From Cladobotryum mycophilum (lineage: Eukaryota; Ascomycota; Sordariomycetes; Hypocreales; Hypocreaceae), in assembly GCA_036429605.1 (NCBI GenBank), contig CM071590.1, forward strand, positions 682,001 through 746,000: DNA of 64,000 bases, given 5' to 3'. Below are positions 12,152-23,572 of this stretch, piece after piece (position 1 is the first letter of the stretch; every line of letters starts with the position of its first letter). A program made the translations under genes and the position numbers. Under the pieces are notes generated by a model that had not been told where the DNA came from, searched no databases, and saw only the letters and a program-made list of their open reading frames with translations.

Positions 12152-14226
12152 ATATGATGTGCCCATAGGTGAGGCGTATGTATTCTGTGTGGGTGTTGTG
12201 TGAGTTATGATTGGGATGAGTTGAGGGTATGGATATCCCTCTAGTAATTTGTATAGGTATAGCATAATGTCATTGCATTTTTAAATCTCTGGGAGCACAT
12301 ATGGATCTGTGATGGTGATATGACCGTAATGTAGATACACTCCGCGATGGAGCTGCGACACATGTCTTCTGCCACCCCACTTAACTACCGGCGATGAGCA
12401 AGTAAACCTCGTTGCAGTCTACACGAAATAAATACACGGAGCATATGAGCTTATAGATTTATAAGAAATGATCATCAAAGGCTGTTCTCCCTTTTCGCTG
12501 CCGTGGAATGTCGTCTTGGTGAAGCCCCACTACATCTCATCTGTGTCGGCTCGGCCCCGCTCACCCCACGATCGTTGCCGCCATGCTCCTTCCCTCTCAG
12601 CGACGACACGAAGGTACAAAGGTGAAAGTAATTCGAGCCAATTTGAACAACATATGAATACAAGCATCTTCTATATGATATCATAACAGAGAACTATTTC
12701 TCTTTGACTGTCGGCAAAGTGTCAAGTGGTTGAGGGGAGGATGCAAGAGGAGTCGGGGGAAGTGGGACAGGCCGGCGGGGGTGGGGATGCAACTCAGCCG
12801 TCGACACTTCTTTGTCCTACTGCAACGAGTTTATCAAAGAAACAGACTTTTTTTCTATAGTATTAAGCTATTCTAACGATACTAAGGGATGTTCTGACTT
12901 GATAGAGCACCTGGACATGCTGCGCTGAGCTGAGCTTCTCAGGGGTTGCGGGAAAAGGAGGCGGATTGAACACTCAACAACAAAGCGATGGAGGAAAAGA
13001 ATCAACTCCAGGAAACGAAAACACCATGATAAAAGGCCAAAAAGACATTGCAAAAAGAACAAAAAGATAAGAATTTGCCCGCCCTTGCCCGGCTGAATAG
13101 CGGGAAGTTCACTGCAGGATGTTGAATCCCCGTAAACCGCCATAGACAGCCACCGACCTGCGTTGACTGGCCCAAGAATCGAACCCCGGCCAGTAGCTCG
13201 ACTCGAGGGTCTGCCTGTGCATATCGCCATCAGACCAAATGGCCTGTTAATTTGTTGAAAGGCAGTGGCCTTATGGGGGGATAAGTAACCTACGGGCAGC
13301 TGTCAGGGAGTGCCGGGGTCATGTGACGGCTGGCAGAAATTTTCAGGCAGCAGAGGTGAGAGGAATCCGAGAAAGATGAGAGGAATGGTTACGGGTATTT
13401 ATACGCAGAAGTGAATGGAGACGAGTGGGACCAGCTGTCAACTAGAAAGTGCCCACCCACACACTCCTTTATCGCAACCCACCATGTTGGCAGGCATTCT
13501 GACACCCGCAATATGCTGATATCCTTTTCTCGCATACATCATCGTGTTGAAAGAAATGCTGAGCGCCATTATATTCCATCTTGTCAAAGCCACATTTCCA
13601 CTCAATCTGCAACTCACCACTGCATGATACGCTCAAGGGTTGAAGAGCGCAGCAGTCATTCGAGGGATCCGGCTGCCTGGCATAAGCACAATGTGAGCCT
13701 ATCACGATTTATATCTCAATTTGTATCTCTCTATCTAATCTTGTATTTAGAGCTAATCATCGGTCGATTGTCGATACATCACTCGTCGGTACACTCGACG
13801 CCTTTGTCAGAATCTGGTCCCAAGCGACTCCTTTGTCCTCTGTCCTTGCATGATTATCACCGCGATGCCGGCTTCGGCTATTTAAGAGCAAGACCTACAG
13901 CGATCTTTTATTTAAGCTAAAAGTTTATTGCGCTAGGTTATTCGTTTTCTCGTGTCGGATATGCTCTCGCGCGGGCACCGACGGAACAGAATTCTCCAAC
14001 TCTACATACATTCTCAAATCACAACCCACGTTGTCGTGTCGATCGCCATCACCTTTTCAGCTTAAAATACCTTCTTTAAAGACAAAAGGACGTGGTTCCA
14101 GCTGCGATGATAATCTATCTCGATCCGAAGAGCTCGGGTACATGGGGGCTAGAGCACTATCAGGCGCACAAGCTGGTGTCCAAGAATGGAGGCTCTGTTA
14201 ACAAAATTAACTAAATTCCCCTCACA
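12152..14226. other. Long intergenic stretch without a supported gene
   Basis: Contains the aminopeptidase 3' flank, a tRNA-like degenerate sequence near 13150-13230 (minus) and a two-unit copy of the 19-bp repeat near 13354-13392. An open frame at 13411-13920 (169 codons) lacks any recognisable domain and has a His/Ser/Arg-rich composition typical of chance frames. Confidence 0.45.
13354..13392. repeat. Two-unit fragment of the 19-bp minisatellite
   Basis: gtgagaggaatccgagaaag is followed by atgagaggaatgg, giving two agaggaat cores spaced about 19 bp, as in the arrays at 8825-9034 and 14834-14916. Confidence 0.5.
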
Positions 14227-14868
14227 GTGTTCATCGTATACTTTCACCACTACTTAAGACACATGGAGGTGCTTAGATGTGTTGAGTACATGCATCACAT
14301 CCGGTGGATGGCGGCGGCAAACGACACAGATGCTATACGTGATCCTCAATTTAAAGTAGAAGCAGACAAAGAGCTTGAGGAAAAAGTGGAGAGATTGATC
14401 GCGATAAGTGGGCATGGAGAGGGATTTGACAATATCCCACCGTCATATCGTATCCTGCTATACCCATCTCTCATGCCTGAGTCAAACATTCTTTCCTTCA
14501 AAGAATCTCCTTTGTTCTATCAGCCGCACGAGTATGAGCTAGCACTCATGGGTATAGCTGACATCAACCTGTGTGGCACGCTCTCTTACTCAGCGATGTC
14601 TTCGATATTGGTCACACTAGCCATTCCTTCGGTAGTCAACTACATTTTTGGGGATAGTCGTGTGTCCAAGATGGGGAGACTTGGTGGGGTGGGTGCGAAC
14701 CGCGTATTTGGCAGCCTAGCAGACGGTCCAACAGACAATCCAGATCCAGTGTGCCTCTTCGCACCCCATGGAAGTGTGAGCCAACACTGGATGCGACTAG
14801 CCAAGGAATGGCCAGGCACGAGAGGAATGACAAGACACAAGAGGAAGAGCTGGATACAAGAGGAATAG
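14227..14868 (+). CDS. Hypothetical protein, doubtful
   Basis: A 213-codon open frame whose track start is GTG; the first ATG is near 14263. I recognise no domain. Residues about 50-90 are charged (KVEADKELEEKVERL). A hydrophobic stretch follows (AMSSILVTLAIPSVVNYIF) that could be one membrane segment or a buried helix. The last dozen codons are 19-bp minisatellite sequence, and the stop is a TAG inside a repeat unit, so the natural C-terminus may have been replaced. Neighbours give no functional hint. It may be a fragment of a decayed gene, given the other broken genes nearby. Confidence 0.3.
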   Translation: MFIVYFHHYLRHMEVLRCVEYMHHIRWMAAANDTDAIRDPQFKVEADKELEEKVERLIAISGHGEGFDNIPPSYRILLYPSLMPESNILSFKESPLFYQPHEYELALMGIADINLCGTLSYSAMSSILVTLAIPSVVNYIFGDSRVSKMGRLGGVGANRVFGSLADGPTDNPDPVCLFAPHGSVSQHWMRLAKEWPGTRGMTRHKRKSWIQEE

Positions 14869-14916
14869 CTGGATACAAGAGGAATAGCTAGACACAAGAG
14901 GAATAGCTAGACACAA
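14834..14916. repeat. 19-bp minisatellite, four full units
   Basis: Perfectly phased units gacacaagaggaagagctg, gatacaagaggaatagctg, gatacaagaggaatagcta and gacacaagaggaatagcta, then a partial gacacaa. Same period and agaggaat core as the array 6 kb upstream. This one is less degenerate. Confidence 0.85.
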
Positions 14917-15147
14917 AAAAACCCATCAGAAATAAAGGGAAATTTGCTTAGTATGGCAATGTTATGATAAGCTTTGCCGGATCCCCTTTTCAGCAACTAT
15001 CAAATTCATTGCTGTCGGCAGGTGGAGGCAGCATCCCTTGCTCTGGGTCGCAATCGATAGCTTTACCCAGTTCATGCAACCCCAAATAAAATTCGCAAAA
15101 AAGCAAAAAGGCTTTTCCGAGTCCATCCCATGCGCACCACTCCACTC

Positions 15148-16075
15148 TCACTCTCCCGCTACCATCTTCCCCCTCCCCTTTCCATCACCGGCAATCAGGG
15201 TAGCATCCATCTGCTCACTCAGAAGCATGCGGCAATCCCACAACCCTTGACTGCGGCACTCTTCATTGGCTACCTTGATCAAGCTCTCCACGGCCTTCCT
15301 ATACTGAATGCCATGTATTTGGCCCTCTTCTGTATCCTTCATCCCCCAAACATAACTTCGAGTAAACCTTACTCCCATATATGCATCGAATAATTTGAGA
15401 TACCTGGTCACCTTCTTGGTATCCATCAGGGTATAGGTCATCGCGGAGGGTTAAGCTACCATCATTTTCAGGCCGTACATGAAAGCCTTTGGGGAACCTT
15501 GGGCAATTTTCGCATGCTCTCGCAAAGTCGTAGCGTACATCACCCATCATCTTCACGACAACGGGGTCCGCTATCTCCTCCATGGTGTACCCTTCCATAT
15601 TGTAGCACCTTGCTGTGTCTTCTTCATTCTCGGGCGATAGCAGGCGTTTTCGCTTTCTACCTGCCAAAGGGCTCACCTCACCAAGAAAGGCTTTCAAGCC
15701 CGCAATCTGGCTTTTTGAGAGACCAGCCACCAATCTCAAAATCCCATCCGACTTTCGTTTGCTCTTCCCCCGGTTTGGCTGTCTCCCCTCCAGTATCTCA
15801 TTGTTATTAAAAGCATTTCTGGGGTTGTCATCAATGGGTGTGGACGCCTGTCTTGAAACGGGAGTTGAGGTCGGCTCAGAGCGATTCGGATCATCTGCCC
15901 TTTGTCGCAGGTCATGGGAGGTGGAAGATGTTGGGATCTGAGTTGCCTTGGCCATAGAAGCAGTATCGAAATCGCCATTAGCTGAGAGGGACAAGTTCGA
16001 ATCGTTAGACGCCGCTCTGAGCTCCCCCTTGAGATGAGGCAACTCTTTTAGTATTTCTGTTATGGAAGCCTCCAT
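15148..16075 (-). pseudogene. Unrecognised fungal gene, probably frameshifted
   Basis: The 5' part reads in one frame from ATG at 16075. It is a Ser/Thr/Pro-rich N-terminus, a basic KSKRKSD patch, a LAGRKRKRLLSP patch that could be a nuclear localisation signal, and a C-terminal folded-looking part ending about DLYPDGYQEGDQ. Near 15380-15440 sensible coding continues only in the next frame (RYLKLFDAYMGVRF, then SYVWGMKDTEEGQ) to a stop at 15148. Frame 1 itself runs on to a stop at 15299 with implausible sequence. An 82-nt intron starting gtgacc would also restore frame but has a poor donor and would remove the most protein-like segment, so a 1-nt frameshift is preferred. Function unknown. Confidence 0.5.
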
Positions 16076-16994
16076 TCCCCGAAGTCATCGCTTAAGAAGA
16101 GTGAGGGGTCTCTCAGATTCAGTTGGAACCCATCTCAAGCATCGTCAAAGGAGGTTATCCGTATCCTAGGATCGTCTCTAATGTCGAAAATTCGTCAGTT
16201 TGGTACTGAAACGTGGGTTGAGCCTGCTGTTCGGATGGTGAGGGGTAACAAAATGAATCGTTAGTGGGTTGAGGAGAAAGGAAAGGAAGAAGAAAGAAAA
16301 GTGAGAAAAGAAGAGAAGAAATTTTCTGTTGATTGCTTAGCGGTAATGATTGCCTCCGGATGCGAGTATTTCCGGGGCAGTGAATTATTGAAACCGTTTG
16401 ACAGGCGTCGGCAGCTGGCTGGTTAAGGTAGCCCTTGTGATGCACAGATGAGGGAGTTCTCAAGGCGTAATAATTGTCATCCTTTTTTGAGTGTGCTATG
16501 AGATTTCCCATCAATAACATGGAATGAAAGAAATATAAGTAAACTTAAGGCTCATCAAAGGGTAGTCTTAAGGGATTTATGTGGTAATGGTAGCTCACAA
16601 AGAATATCTCCTTTTATTCACGCCTACGGGAGATTCCGTCCTGCGTCCACGTCACAGTCTCAGCTTGGGCCCCAAGATTGAACAGGTAACCTTGGAACAT
16701 TAACTTGCAGCAGCTTTAGAGGTAGGTATTAAAGGTTCAGGACGTTTATTGTTGGTTTGGGCCTAAAGGATTTGGGTCGGCTCCAATCGATCAACAACAA
16801 TTTAGCGGGCATGTACACAAACCCAGAGAATTACGGAAAAAAAGGCGATTAAAGAGACGATGGTAGTTCAATACCGTATCAACAACACGCTTCCGAGTTA
16901 GCATTACATCTAGATGATGTGGCTTTTGTTATTTTAACGTGAGCGTTTCAACAAAGCCAACTAGTTCACGGTACAGACTCACAATCATCACATT
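16076..16994. other. Intergenic, nothing recognised
   Basis: Upstream flank of the 16075 gene. The open frame on the minus strand at 16155-16520 (121 codons) has a low-complexity Leu/Phe/Ser/Pro run and no domain. No repeat or RNA gene seen. Confidence 0.4.
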
Positions 16995-17130
16995 ACTAGG
17001 ACAAACGAAAGATCAAACTATGTTCGAGGTTAAAGATACGGGCAAGATAAGAATCTAGTTGAGTCCAGGAACTGCTAGTGGACAATATCTAATCTAACCC
17101 CGGGTGCCCCAAGTTGATCGCTGGACCGAT
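16995..17130 (+). pseudogene. Relic of the aminopeptidase gene's 3' part (exon 4 end, intron 4, exon 5 start)
   Basis: This stretch aligns with 11882-12045 in the intact gene. ttcgaggttaa is exact. The donor region aagataagaatctagttgag matches aaggtaagaatctggttgag, with the GT donor itself changed. The rest of intron 4 is recognisable, and agttgatcgc matches the exon 5 start agttgattgc. Upstream, a diverged ggtac...FEV segment is alignable. Most of exon 5 is missing, but a 3'-UTR-like cggtaaggcg near 17170 may correspond to aggtgaggcg in the parent. The copy retains intron sequence, so it arose by DNA duplication rather than by retroposition. Confidence 0.55.
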
Positions 17131-17283
17131 GTTACTGGATGAATGTTTGAACCATAACTTGTCTATCGGTAAGGCGAGAGTGGAATGCAAGAAGGAATCT
17201 CCCGCTGGAGCTTCTGTAGGCAGTAGGATATGTCACTGCCAGCTATGCAAAAATTGAGACCTATCCTTTCTTAGAAGGAAACA

Positions 17284-19703
17284 TTACTCTTCATCCATCT
17301 CTGTATTATCCTCATCCTCATCTTCATCCTCATGTCTAGAACGGCTACCATCTCGACTGGCCCGTGAGTTAGATCGACTTCTTTGTCTAGACGATGGCGA
17401 GAGGGCGGCATCCAACCATCGCCCAGTCAAAGGCCGCGGGTTCAATGCTCTTGTAGACAGGCTTATGCGGTGAGACATGTCCACAAACCTTGTTAGGCGC
17501 AAGGAGCTTCTACCTGGCACTGTCATCAGGAGCTTAAATAGTGGCCTAAGCTCGTCGTCGTTCACGATGTCTTCAAGGGTTTCGAGGACCTGGCCTAGGC
17601 CACCGAAAGAGGTATTGTTATCGAGTAGTGAGATACCATCGATGATACAATAGACCGTCTTGCTGGGAGGAAACTGATGAAGGAGTTGGCGAAGCACATC
17701 GCAGAGCCTTTCTAGGTTGTCATCCTCCAAGTCCCTGGCATAGCTTCGTCGATCTAGAAACTCTAGGCTCAATGCATTGTCATCTTCTAATGCAGTCAAG
17801 AGCTGGAAGATAAGCAAACGAACCAAGCCGCTTGGTCCACACCACGGGTTTCGTGGCGATGGGTGCAGACCACAGAAGAAGTGCGCCATGATGCTATCCG
17901 GTTCCATTTTGGACATGCTTAGTATAAAGCTTGCGCAGAAGAGCGACATGACCGAGACACTGTCCCGCGCTGCTGCAGGAACGTTACCATCGACAAGTAT
18001 ATGATCTGGATGATGCGATTCCATCCACGTGAGAAATCGATCTTGCCGTAGGATTGACTGTGCCTGCCCTTGAGAATTGAGATCAAGCTTCGCTCGTAAT
18101 CTAATTACTCGCTCAAGGTCTTTATCTAACGTATTGAGTGTAGAATCAACGGTTATAGTAGTGGACCCGGCGACCATTTGGCCGTTTGTTGGCTGGCAAA
18201 TTATATCGTACAGTCGCTCAAGTGTGATGATGGCATTTGGCATTGGCACTGTCGAAAAGTTCAACTGTTGACCTTTTCGATGTTTCAAGAGCTTATTTTG
18301 ACGCTTGAGTTCGGTGTTCTCTAGGTCCTACTTGTTAGCAGCCGCCAAGTTGCGTTTATGGGCACGACATACTTTTCCTTTCCTCCATGAGGAGCTCGAG
18401 AAGATTTTCACTGGCAATTTGCCTATTATTCATCAGCAACAAAGAGATATCTTCTATTTTGTCTTCCATCCTGTTCGTTTTAGAGGCTTCTCTTCGAAAA
18501 AATAGATGATCGGTGTTCTGCCTGTTGCGAATGTCTTGCAAGAGACCCACGTTGCCTTGGACGTTTTTGTTGACTTCTTCTACTTCAATCTGTACTTTAC
18601 TGATCTTCATCTTGGTTTCTTCAAAGTTCTTGTCAGCCTCTGTAATAATCCATTTTGTGATCACCGTAACTTGGCTGTTGGTATCCTGAGTTACTTGTCC
18701 AGTTCTCTCTATGATGATGTCGCGACAGCTATCAACAGCCCGCTCGAGATTTTCGGCTGAAGACTGAACTACCTGCGGTAGGTCTAGGGGATCCTCTTTC
18801 TTAGACTTTTTCTGTTCTCCGGACTTGCCTCTTTGGGGGATAAGCCGATTCCCTAGGATGTATAGATCAGCTTTGTTCCTATGACCGGAATGTCATACAA
18901 CAGCGGATGTATGATCGACGCACATCTGAACGGCTTTTTGGGGGCAGGGAGAGACTCAAGTATCTTTTCAATGGCCTCTACGATTACTTCGTAGAGATCT
19001 GCAGCACACCTGCTTACTTCGGTGTCCGTCTGGAAGCTCCGTCTCTTGGAATTAGCGTTGCCAATGACGTTACGTATCCCCTTGAAAGCATCAAAGATCC
19101 GTTGTCTAGCACTTGCAGATCTTTGGGCAAGCTATCGTTCAATCGGGTTTATAAGTACTTATAGAATTCACAGTAATATAGGATCTAACCTTGAGTATGA
19201 TAGCGATGGCAGACTTTACTACCGCCAGTCCGTAGCTGTCTGGGATGAGGCTGACCCAGGGGTCGATGACATCGTTGTAGTCCCCAATCTTGTACCACAT
19301 TTTCTTGAATATCTCCATGGGACTTTTACTCTCTCCATGAGTAATATCTTCAGCCTGGTTTATCTTAACAAACAGTGCTTGCCAGGACTCCTCAGTAGCG
19401 TTAGGACCGAGGGCTACGCCCATATCCAAACCATTTGACGGTACATACTCTTGCAGACTCAGTGCAAGATTCCTTAAGGCGCTATTAGTTAGTTGTACCG
19501 AATAAAGACAAGTAAATACCATAGGGTCAACCATAGCCTACCTGTATGGAGCTGGAGCCTCAAAATGCCCGGTCTCACTGTTGTACTTTGCAGAACCTCC
19601 AAAGCCTTCATGTATCTTTGGAGCTTCGTCGCTGACAAAGGCCACAGTAATTTGCGTCTCAATATCATCGATCCTTCCGTTCCCCTTTGTCACTCCACTG
19701 AAC
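17284..19703 (-). pseudogene. Broken fungal hypothetical gene (large coiled-coil plus P-loop-like C-terminal family)
   Basis: On the minus strand a long protein can be followed in pieces. It begins near 19703 (MFSGVTKGNG); an intron between about 19543 and 19487 joins FEAPAPY to SALRNLALSLQEY. It continues through LDMGVALGPN and DPWVSLIPDSYGLAVVK. A second intron ends near 19138, followed by RQRIFDAFKGIRNVIGNA. A coiled-coil segment runs 18360-18850, and the C-terminal part at 18288-17284 contains FFCGLHPSPRNPW, VYCIIDGISLLD and an acidic/SR-rich tail. Disablements: a frame change near 18870-18900, another near 18375, and an in-frame TAG at 18328-18330. I recall this architecture from many fungal genomes as an uncharacterised protein family but cannot name it. 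No function is claimed. Confidence 0.6.
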
Positions 19704-20630
19704 ATTGTTTTACTTGAATGGTCCCTGTCCGATGATTGTACGCAATCCAACTGATGAAGATGCCGTGCCGTGTAGTTTGATAGTTATTAGATTGATCTAA
19801 CTGATTAGCAATGATGACATAGATGTGTACTCCTTGCTTACTCATGAAGCATGTGACTTGGAATTGGGTATCGATGCATCCCCAAGGCGGGGTAGCCCGG
19901 TTGTATCAATTTCGGACGCAAAGCCCAACTGGACATGAAGTATATGGACGAAACTTGAAACGTTTTTCTTCAATGAGCATCCAACAGAGAAATCTCCAGA
20001 CCAATGCCAAGATTGCTTTTAACCTTCTCATGGTCAGATAGGCAGGTAGCCACGTACGGAACCGGGTCCGGACCACACTCTTTGAGCCTCATATGACATG
20101 ATTTTGTGGCATCACTGCATAATATTGGTTGCCTTCTCTTCTTTTCAGACAATCAGAACCAATCCATAATCAGGTAGCAACAGCGTATCCACTGTAACGG
20201 TATGCCATGACCTTATCCTTGCGATTTCCGGTGACCACGTCAGTAATAGCAGCATGCATGTTCATGGCAGCCATAGAGCTTGCAATTGAGCCGCAATTCT
20301 ATATTACCGCGTATCCGATAAGATAACAACGCTGTTATCCTCGTGTTGGATACACCACTAGATGCTCGTATGGCTGGACCGCTCTGTTAACTGGTCGTTT
20401 GTAGATCCATCTCGTGATATACCCCACATTTTATGATGTACTGGAAATATTGGTTAGGCATCAATATGGGGAAGCAGGGAACCTAAAGCATGGGTACCTG
20501 GGTGTGAGGCGGCTTAGTATGTAGTATACAAAGTGATGATCTGCTCGGCTCGCTTCTAGATGTTTTCACATAGATAATCAAGCGAAATCAACAGGGCTGT
20601 TGACGATCTGACAAACACAAAACTTGCAAG
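19704..20630. other. Intergenic between divergent genes, nothing recognised
   Basis: Shared upstream region of the broken gene on the minus strand and the AAA ATPase gene on the plus strand. No coherent coding frame, repeat or RNA gene seen. Confidence 0.4.
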
Positions 20631-21466
20631 ATGGCAGAATTTATTATGGTATGATTGTTTTCGCTTAAAGATGAGCTAGCTACTGGACCTTTACTAATTC
20701 TTATTCACAGAACCCGCCAGATACGCCACTAGGGCCCCTATCTCTCAAGACAGGTCAACCTCCGTTAGCAGATGAGCTTCTACGTATGTCGTCACCCAGC
20801 ACAGCTTCAACAGAGGACCAGGAACATTCAGCTAGAGATGTGGCGGATATTGAATACCCTACCCCGAAGATTGACCCAGAAGGACCGCCGCCAATATCCC
20901 TACCGACAATGTCATACGATCCCGATCTCCTCCTAGGAAGGACCGAGGATGACGAAGCTTCAGCGCTTCTTTCAAGTCAAGCAAGCGCGATTTTTGCTAA
21001 AACTTGCTTGCTTGTCACTGTGACCTCGGTAGGCTTGCTTGCTTGATAGGCTTGCCAAGTACTTGATACGCTTGATAGGATTGTTAATTGAATTGAGGTC
21101 TGACCTGGTTAGTTATGTATTATAATCTTAAGCAGGGCTTTAATAGAGAAAGTTGCTAAATGTAATTGTACCTTTTTGTAGCTAATTCTTTATATAATAT
21201 ACTATTTTAAGCGTTAATGGGTTTATTGAGAGTCTTTGTATTAATAATGTTAGCTTAGTAAGACTAAACTCTTTTTTATAGTTAATAGCTATTATAGGAA
21301 TTATAAAGATATTTAAAGTAAGTTTACTTAGAGTTAGAAATACTGCTTTTTATAAGATTTATTATTAAATAAGATTATTAGTTTTTATAAGAAGGTTAAG
21401 TCGATAATAATAATTAAGCTTTAAGCTATTATTTAATAGCCGTGTAATCATATTCTTAATCTATTA

Positions 21467-23350
21467 ACGTAATCCATAAGCGAGTGGTACACACAAGCGA
21501 GTGGTGCACCCCACCTAGTACACCATTTAGAAGAAAATAAAACCAACTCTTCGTAGCTTTTTTCTACGCCCTTCTATTAAAAATATATTAAATAATTATT
21601 ATAATAGTATTAGATAAAGATGTACCTTTCTTACCTTCTTAAATTTCTTTACAGGTTCGTATATTATGGCCAGTCTTGCTGCACTTGCTACAGCGCGGAG
21701 CTTTCGTACGAGCAGACCCTCCTTGCCGTCTCTCTTGCTCTAGTTGCTCATTTATATCCCTTTGATCCAATTGATCTATTCCTTCTTGAATAGTAAATGT
21801 GCCTCCAAGTCGTATGCGAGTTTTTTTGCTCTGCGGCGCTTGCTTAATGCCTCATTTGCTGCACGAAGTTCAGAGACCTCTTCGCGTAAAAATGCCACTT
21901 GATGCATAATTGCCGTTGCTCCCTTTGTAAATTGGTCAATCGCATTTAACATTGAAGTTGGAGAGCTATCTTGATGAGCGGCAATACAATTCTTTATATG
22001 CTCTGACTGTGAGTTAGCCTCGTGTGCGTTTTTTGGTGTTTTTGAGACCCAAGGCTGTACGGGCTTAGGCAGCGTTTTTGGAGGTGTTAATGTTCGTAAT
22101 TCTATATCAAGCATCGAAAGAACCCTCTGTGGATTAAATGGTAATAGACCAGCTCCTGAAAAACCTCCTGTAATATTCTTCTCGTTGATTGTAGCAAAGA
22201 ATGTCGTATGAAAAGCACAGAGGAAGTCAACCTTGCTGATGTGCGTAATATGCATACGCATTAACTTCTCAATTTGCCGACCGTATGCCTGCTTCAATGG
22301 CCCAAAACAACCAACATCCAATGGCTGAAGGATATGCGAGGAATGCGGAGGCATACAGACTGTAATAATCTTATGCTCCTTGCAATAGAGCTCAAATGCC
22401 GTTGAGTGGTGGCTCTCGTGGCCATCAAGGATAAGCATTCGATAGATCCCTTTTGTACGAGAAGCTGTATGACGATCAAAATGCTTAATCCAATCTAAGC
22501 CAACCTCATTGGTAGTCCAGCCATTCTCTGTTGTTGCAATACGCCAATCTGCTGGAAGATTACACTCTCGATACCAATTCTCAAGATGGTATTGTGCAGC
22601 AAGGATAATGAGTGGTGGTATTGCCCAGCCCATTGCATTGACGCCTTGGATTACAGTTGCCCACTCCCGATTGCCAGGCTGGGATAATTTCGTCTTTTTA
22701 AGGCCTTCTGAAGTCGTAACCACCATGCCTGGAAAGATAATACCCATCATGAAGCCAGTCTCATCAAAGTTATAGAGATCATCATCAAGGACCCCATATT
22801 TGGCCTTTATATTCCGTACAAGTGCAAACCAATTGCTTATAAGCTTTGGATCTTCACATTGAGCTCTTTGATAGTCGTATTTGCGAGCCCAGCGTGTACG
22901 GAGCTTTGGCTGGCGTTTAACGAAGTTTGATGCCCAGTTTTTGCCAACTGGTGGCGCGTCGCGTACGCGCAGTAGATGATTGGCCATTTCTTCAACACCA
23001 CGCAATCTAGGAGGAAATGATCTTGCAGATAGATCAATTATATGCTCAACTATAGCCTCTTCTTCTGATTTTGTAAGATTCATTGAATTGGCTCTTGTAT
23101 CGCATCTTGATGGTGTACCAGCGCGACGCCGACTAAGAGTCATACAACTAACATTGTAGATTTTTGCTACAGCTCTAAGACTTAAATTTGGGTCTTTTTG
23201 AAGAGATTGAAGGGCAAGAGAGATCCTATTCTCATTTGAAAGTGTTGCCATAATAGATGGTAGAGGAATTTAATGTATAGTGATAGAGGTAGATATGGCT
23301 ATTAAGGGTGTACCACTCGCTTGTGTGTACCACTCGCTTATGGATTACGT
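21467..23350 (-). mobile_element. Fot1/pogo-like DNA transposon, copy A (1884 bp, intact termini)
   Basis: Bounded by TA target duplications (21465-21466, 23351-23352). It has a terminal inverted repeat of about 44 bp with one mismatch, beginning acgtaatccataagcgag. Each terminus holds two copies of aagcgagtggtacac, plausibly the transposase binding sites. It carries the 491-codon transposase on the minus strand. Every stretch I compared is identical to copy B at 23573-25456 in reverse orientation. Flanking hAT sequence is heavily C-to-T mutated but this element is not. Confidence 0.93.
21639..23251 (-). CDS. Fot1/pogo-family transposase (DD35D) with a C-terminal zinc knuckle in the -1 frame, copy A
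   Basis: Cut-and-paste transposase. The zero-frame product is 491 residues (23251-21776) and the protein is identical to copy B. It has an N-terminal psq/CENP-B-type helix-turn-helix (about 20-45, RAVAKIYNVSCMTLSRR), a second DNA-binding helix region to about 135, and a DDE catalytic triad: Asp163 (NFDETGF), Asp276 (LILDGHESHHS) and Asp312 (LQPLDVGCF). The last 14 residues are out of register. At an A7 run (21827-21821 on the minus strand) the -1 frame continues for 60 codons to a stop at 21639, encoding a CSKCSKTGHNIRTC zinc knuckle. The combined length of 537 is close to the 542 residues I recall for Fot1. Whether the shift is a mutation or programmed is open. Confidence 0.9.
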
Positions 23351-23572
23351 TAGTTATAATAATCTAGCTTTTTCTATAGCTAAGGTAATTTAAGAGTAAA
23401 GATCTAATTAGTTAGTTTATTAGGTTATTAATAATCTTTTTTATACTGATATTAATTATTTTAAAAAGTAGATAATTTTTATTTTATTTTATATAGCTAG
23501 GTAATCTATTTTTTTAATACTAATAGTACTTAAGCTAATATAAGCTTAAGCCTAGATATAGAATAACTATTA
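23351..23572. other. 222-bp hAT spacer between the two inverted Fot1-like elements
   Basis: AT-rich hAT sequence matching copy 1 at about 5308-5530. With the flanking elements it forms a 3990-bp inverted-repeat structure (21467-25456). Confidence 0.8.

Noticed and set aside
13150..13235. tRNA-like sequence on the minus strand with A-box-like tggtctgatggc and B-box-like ggttcgattc
   Set aside because: The acceptor ends do not pair over seven bases and the T stem has mismatches. At most it is a decayed tRNA or SINE-like remnant.
13411..13920. 169-codon open frame on the plus strand
   Set aside because: His/Ser/Arg-rich chance-like composition, no domain, no splice partners.
16155..16520. 121-codon minus-strand frame upstream of the 16075 gene
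   Set aside because: A Leu/Phe/Ser/Pro low-complexity run, no link in frame to the downstream gene, no domain.
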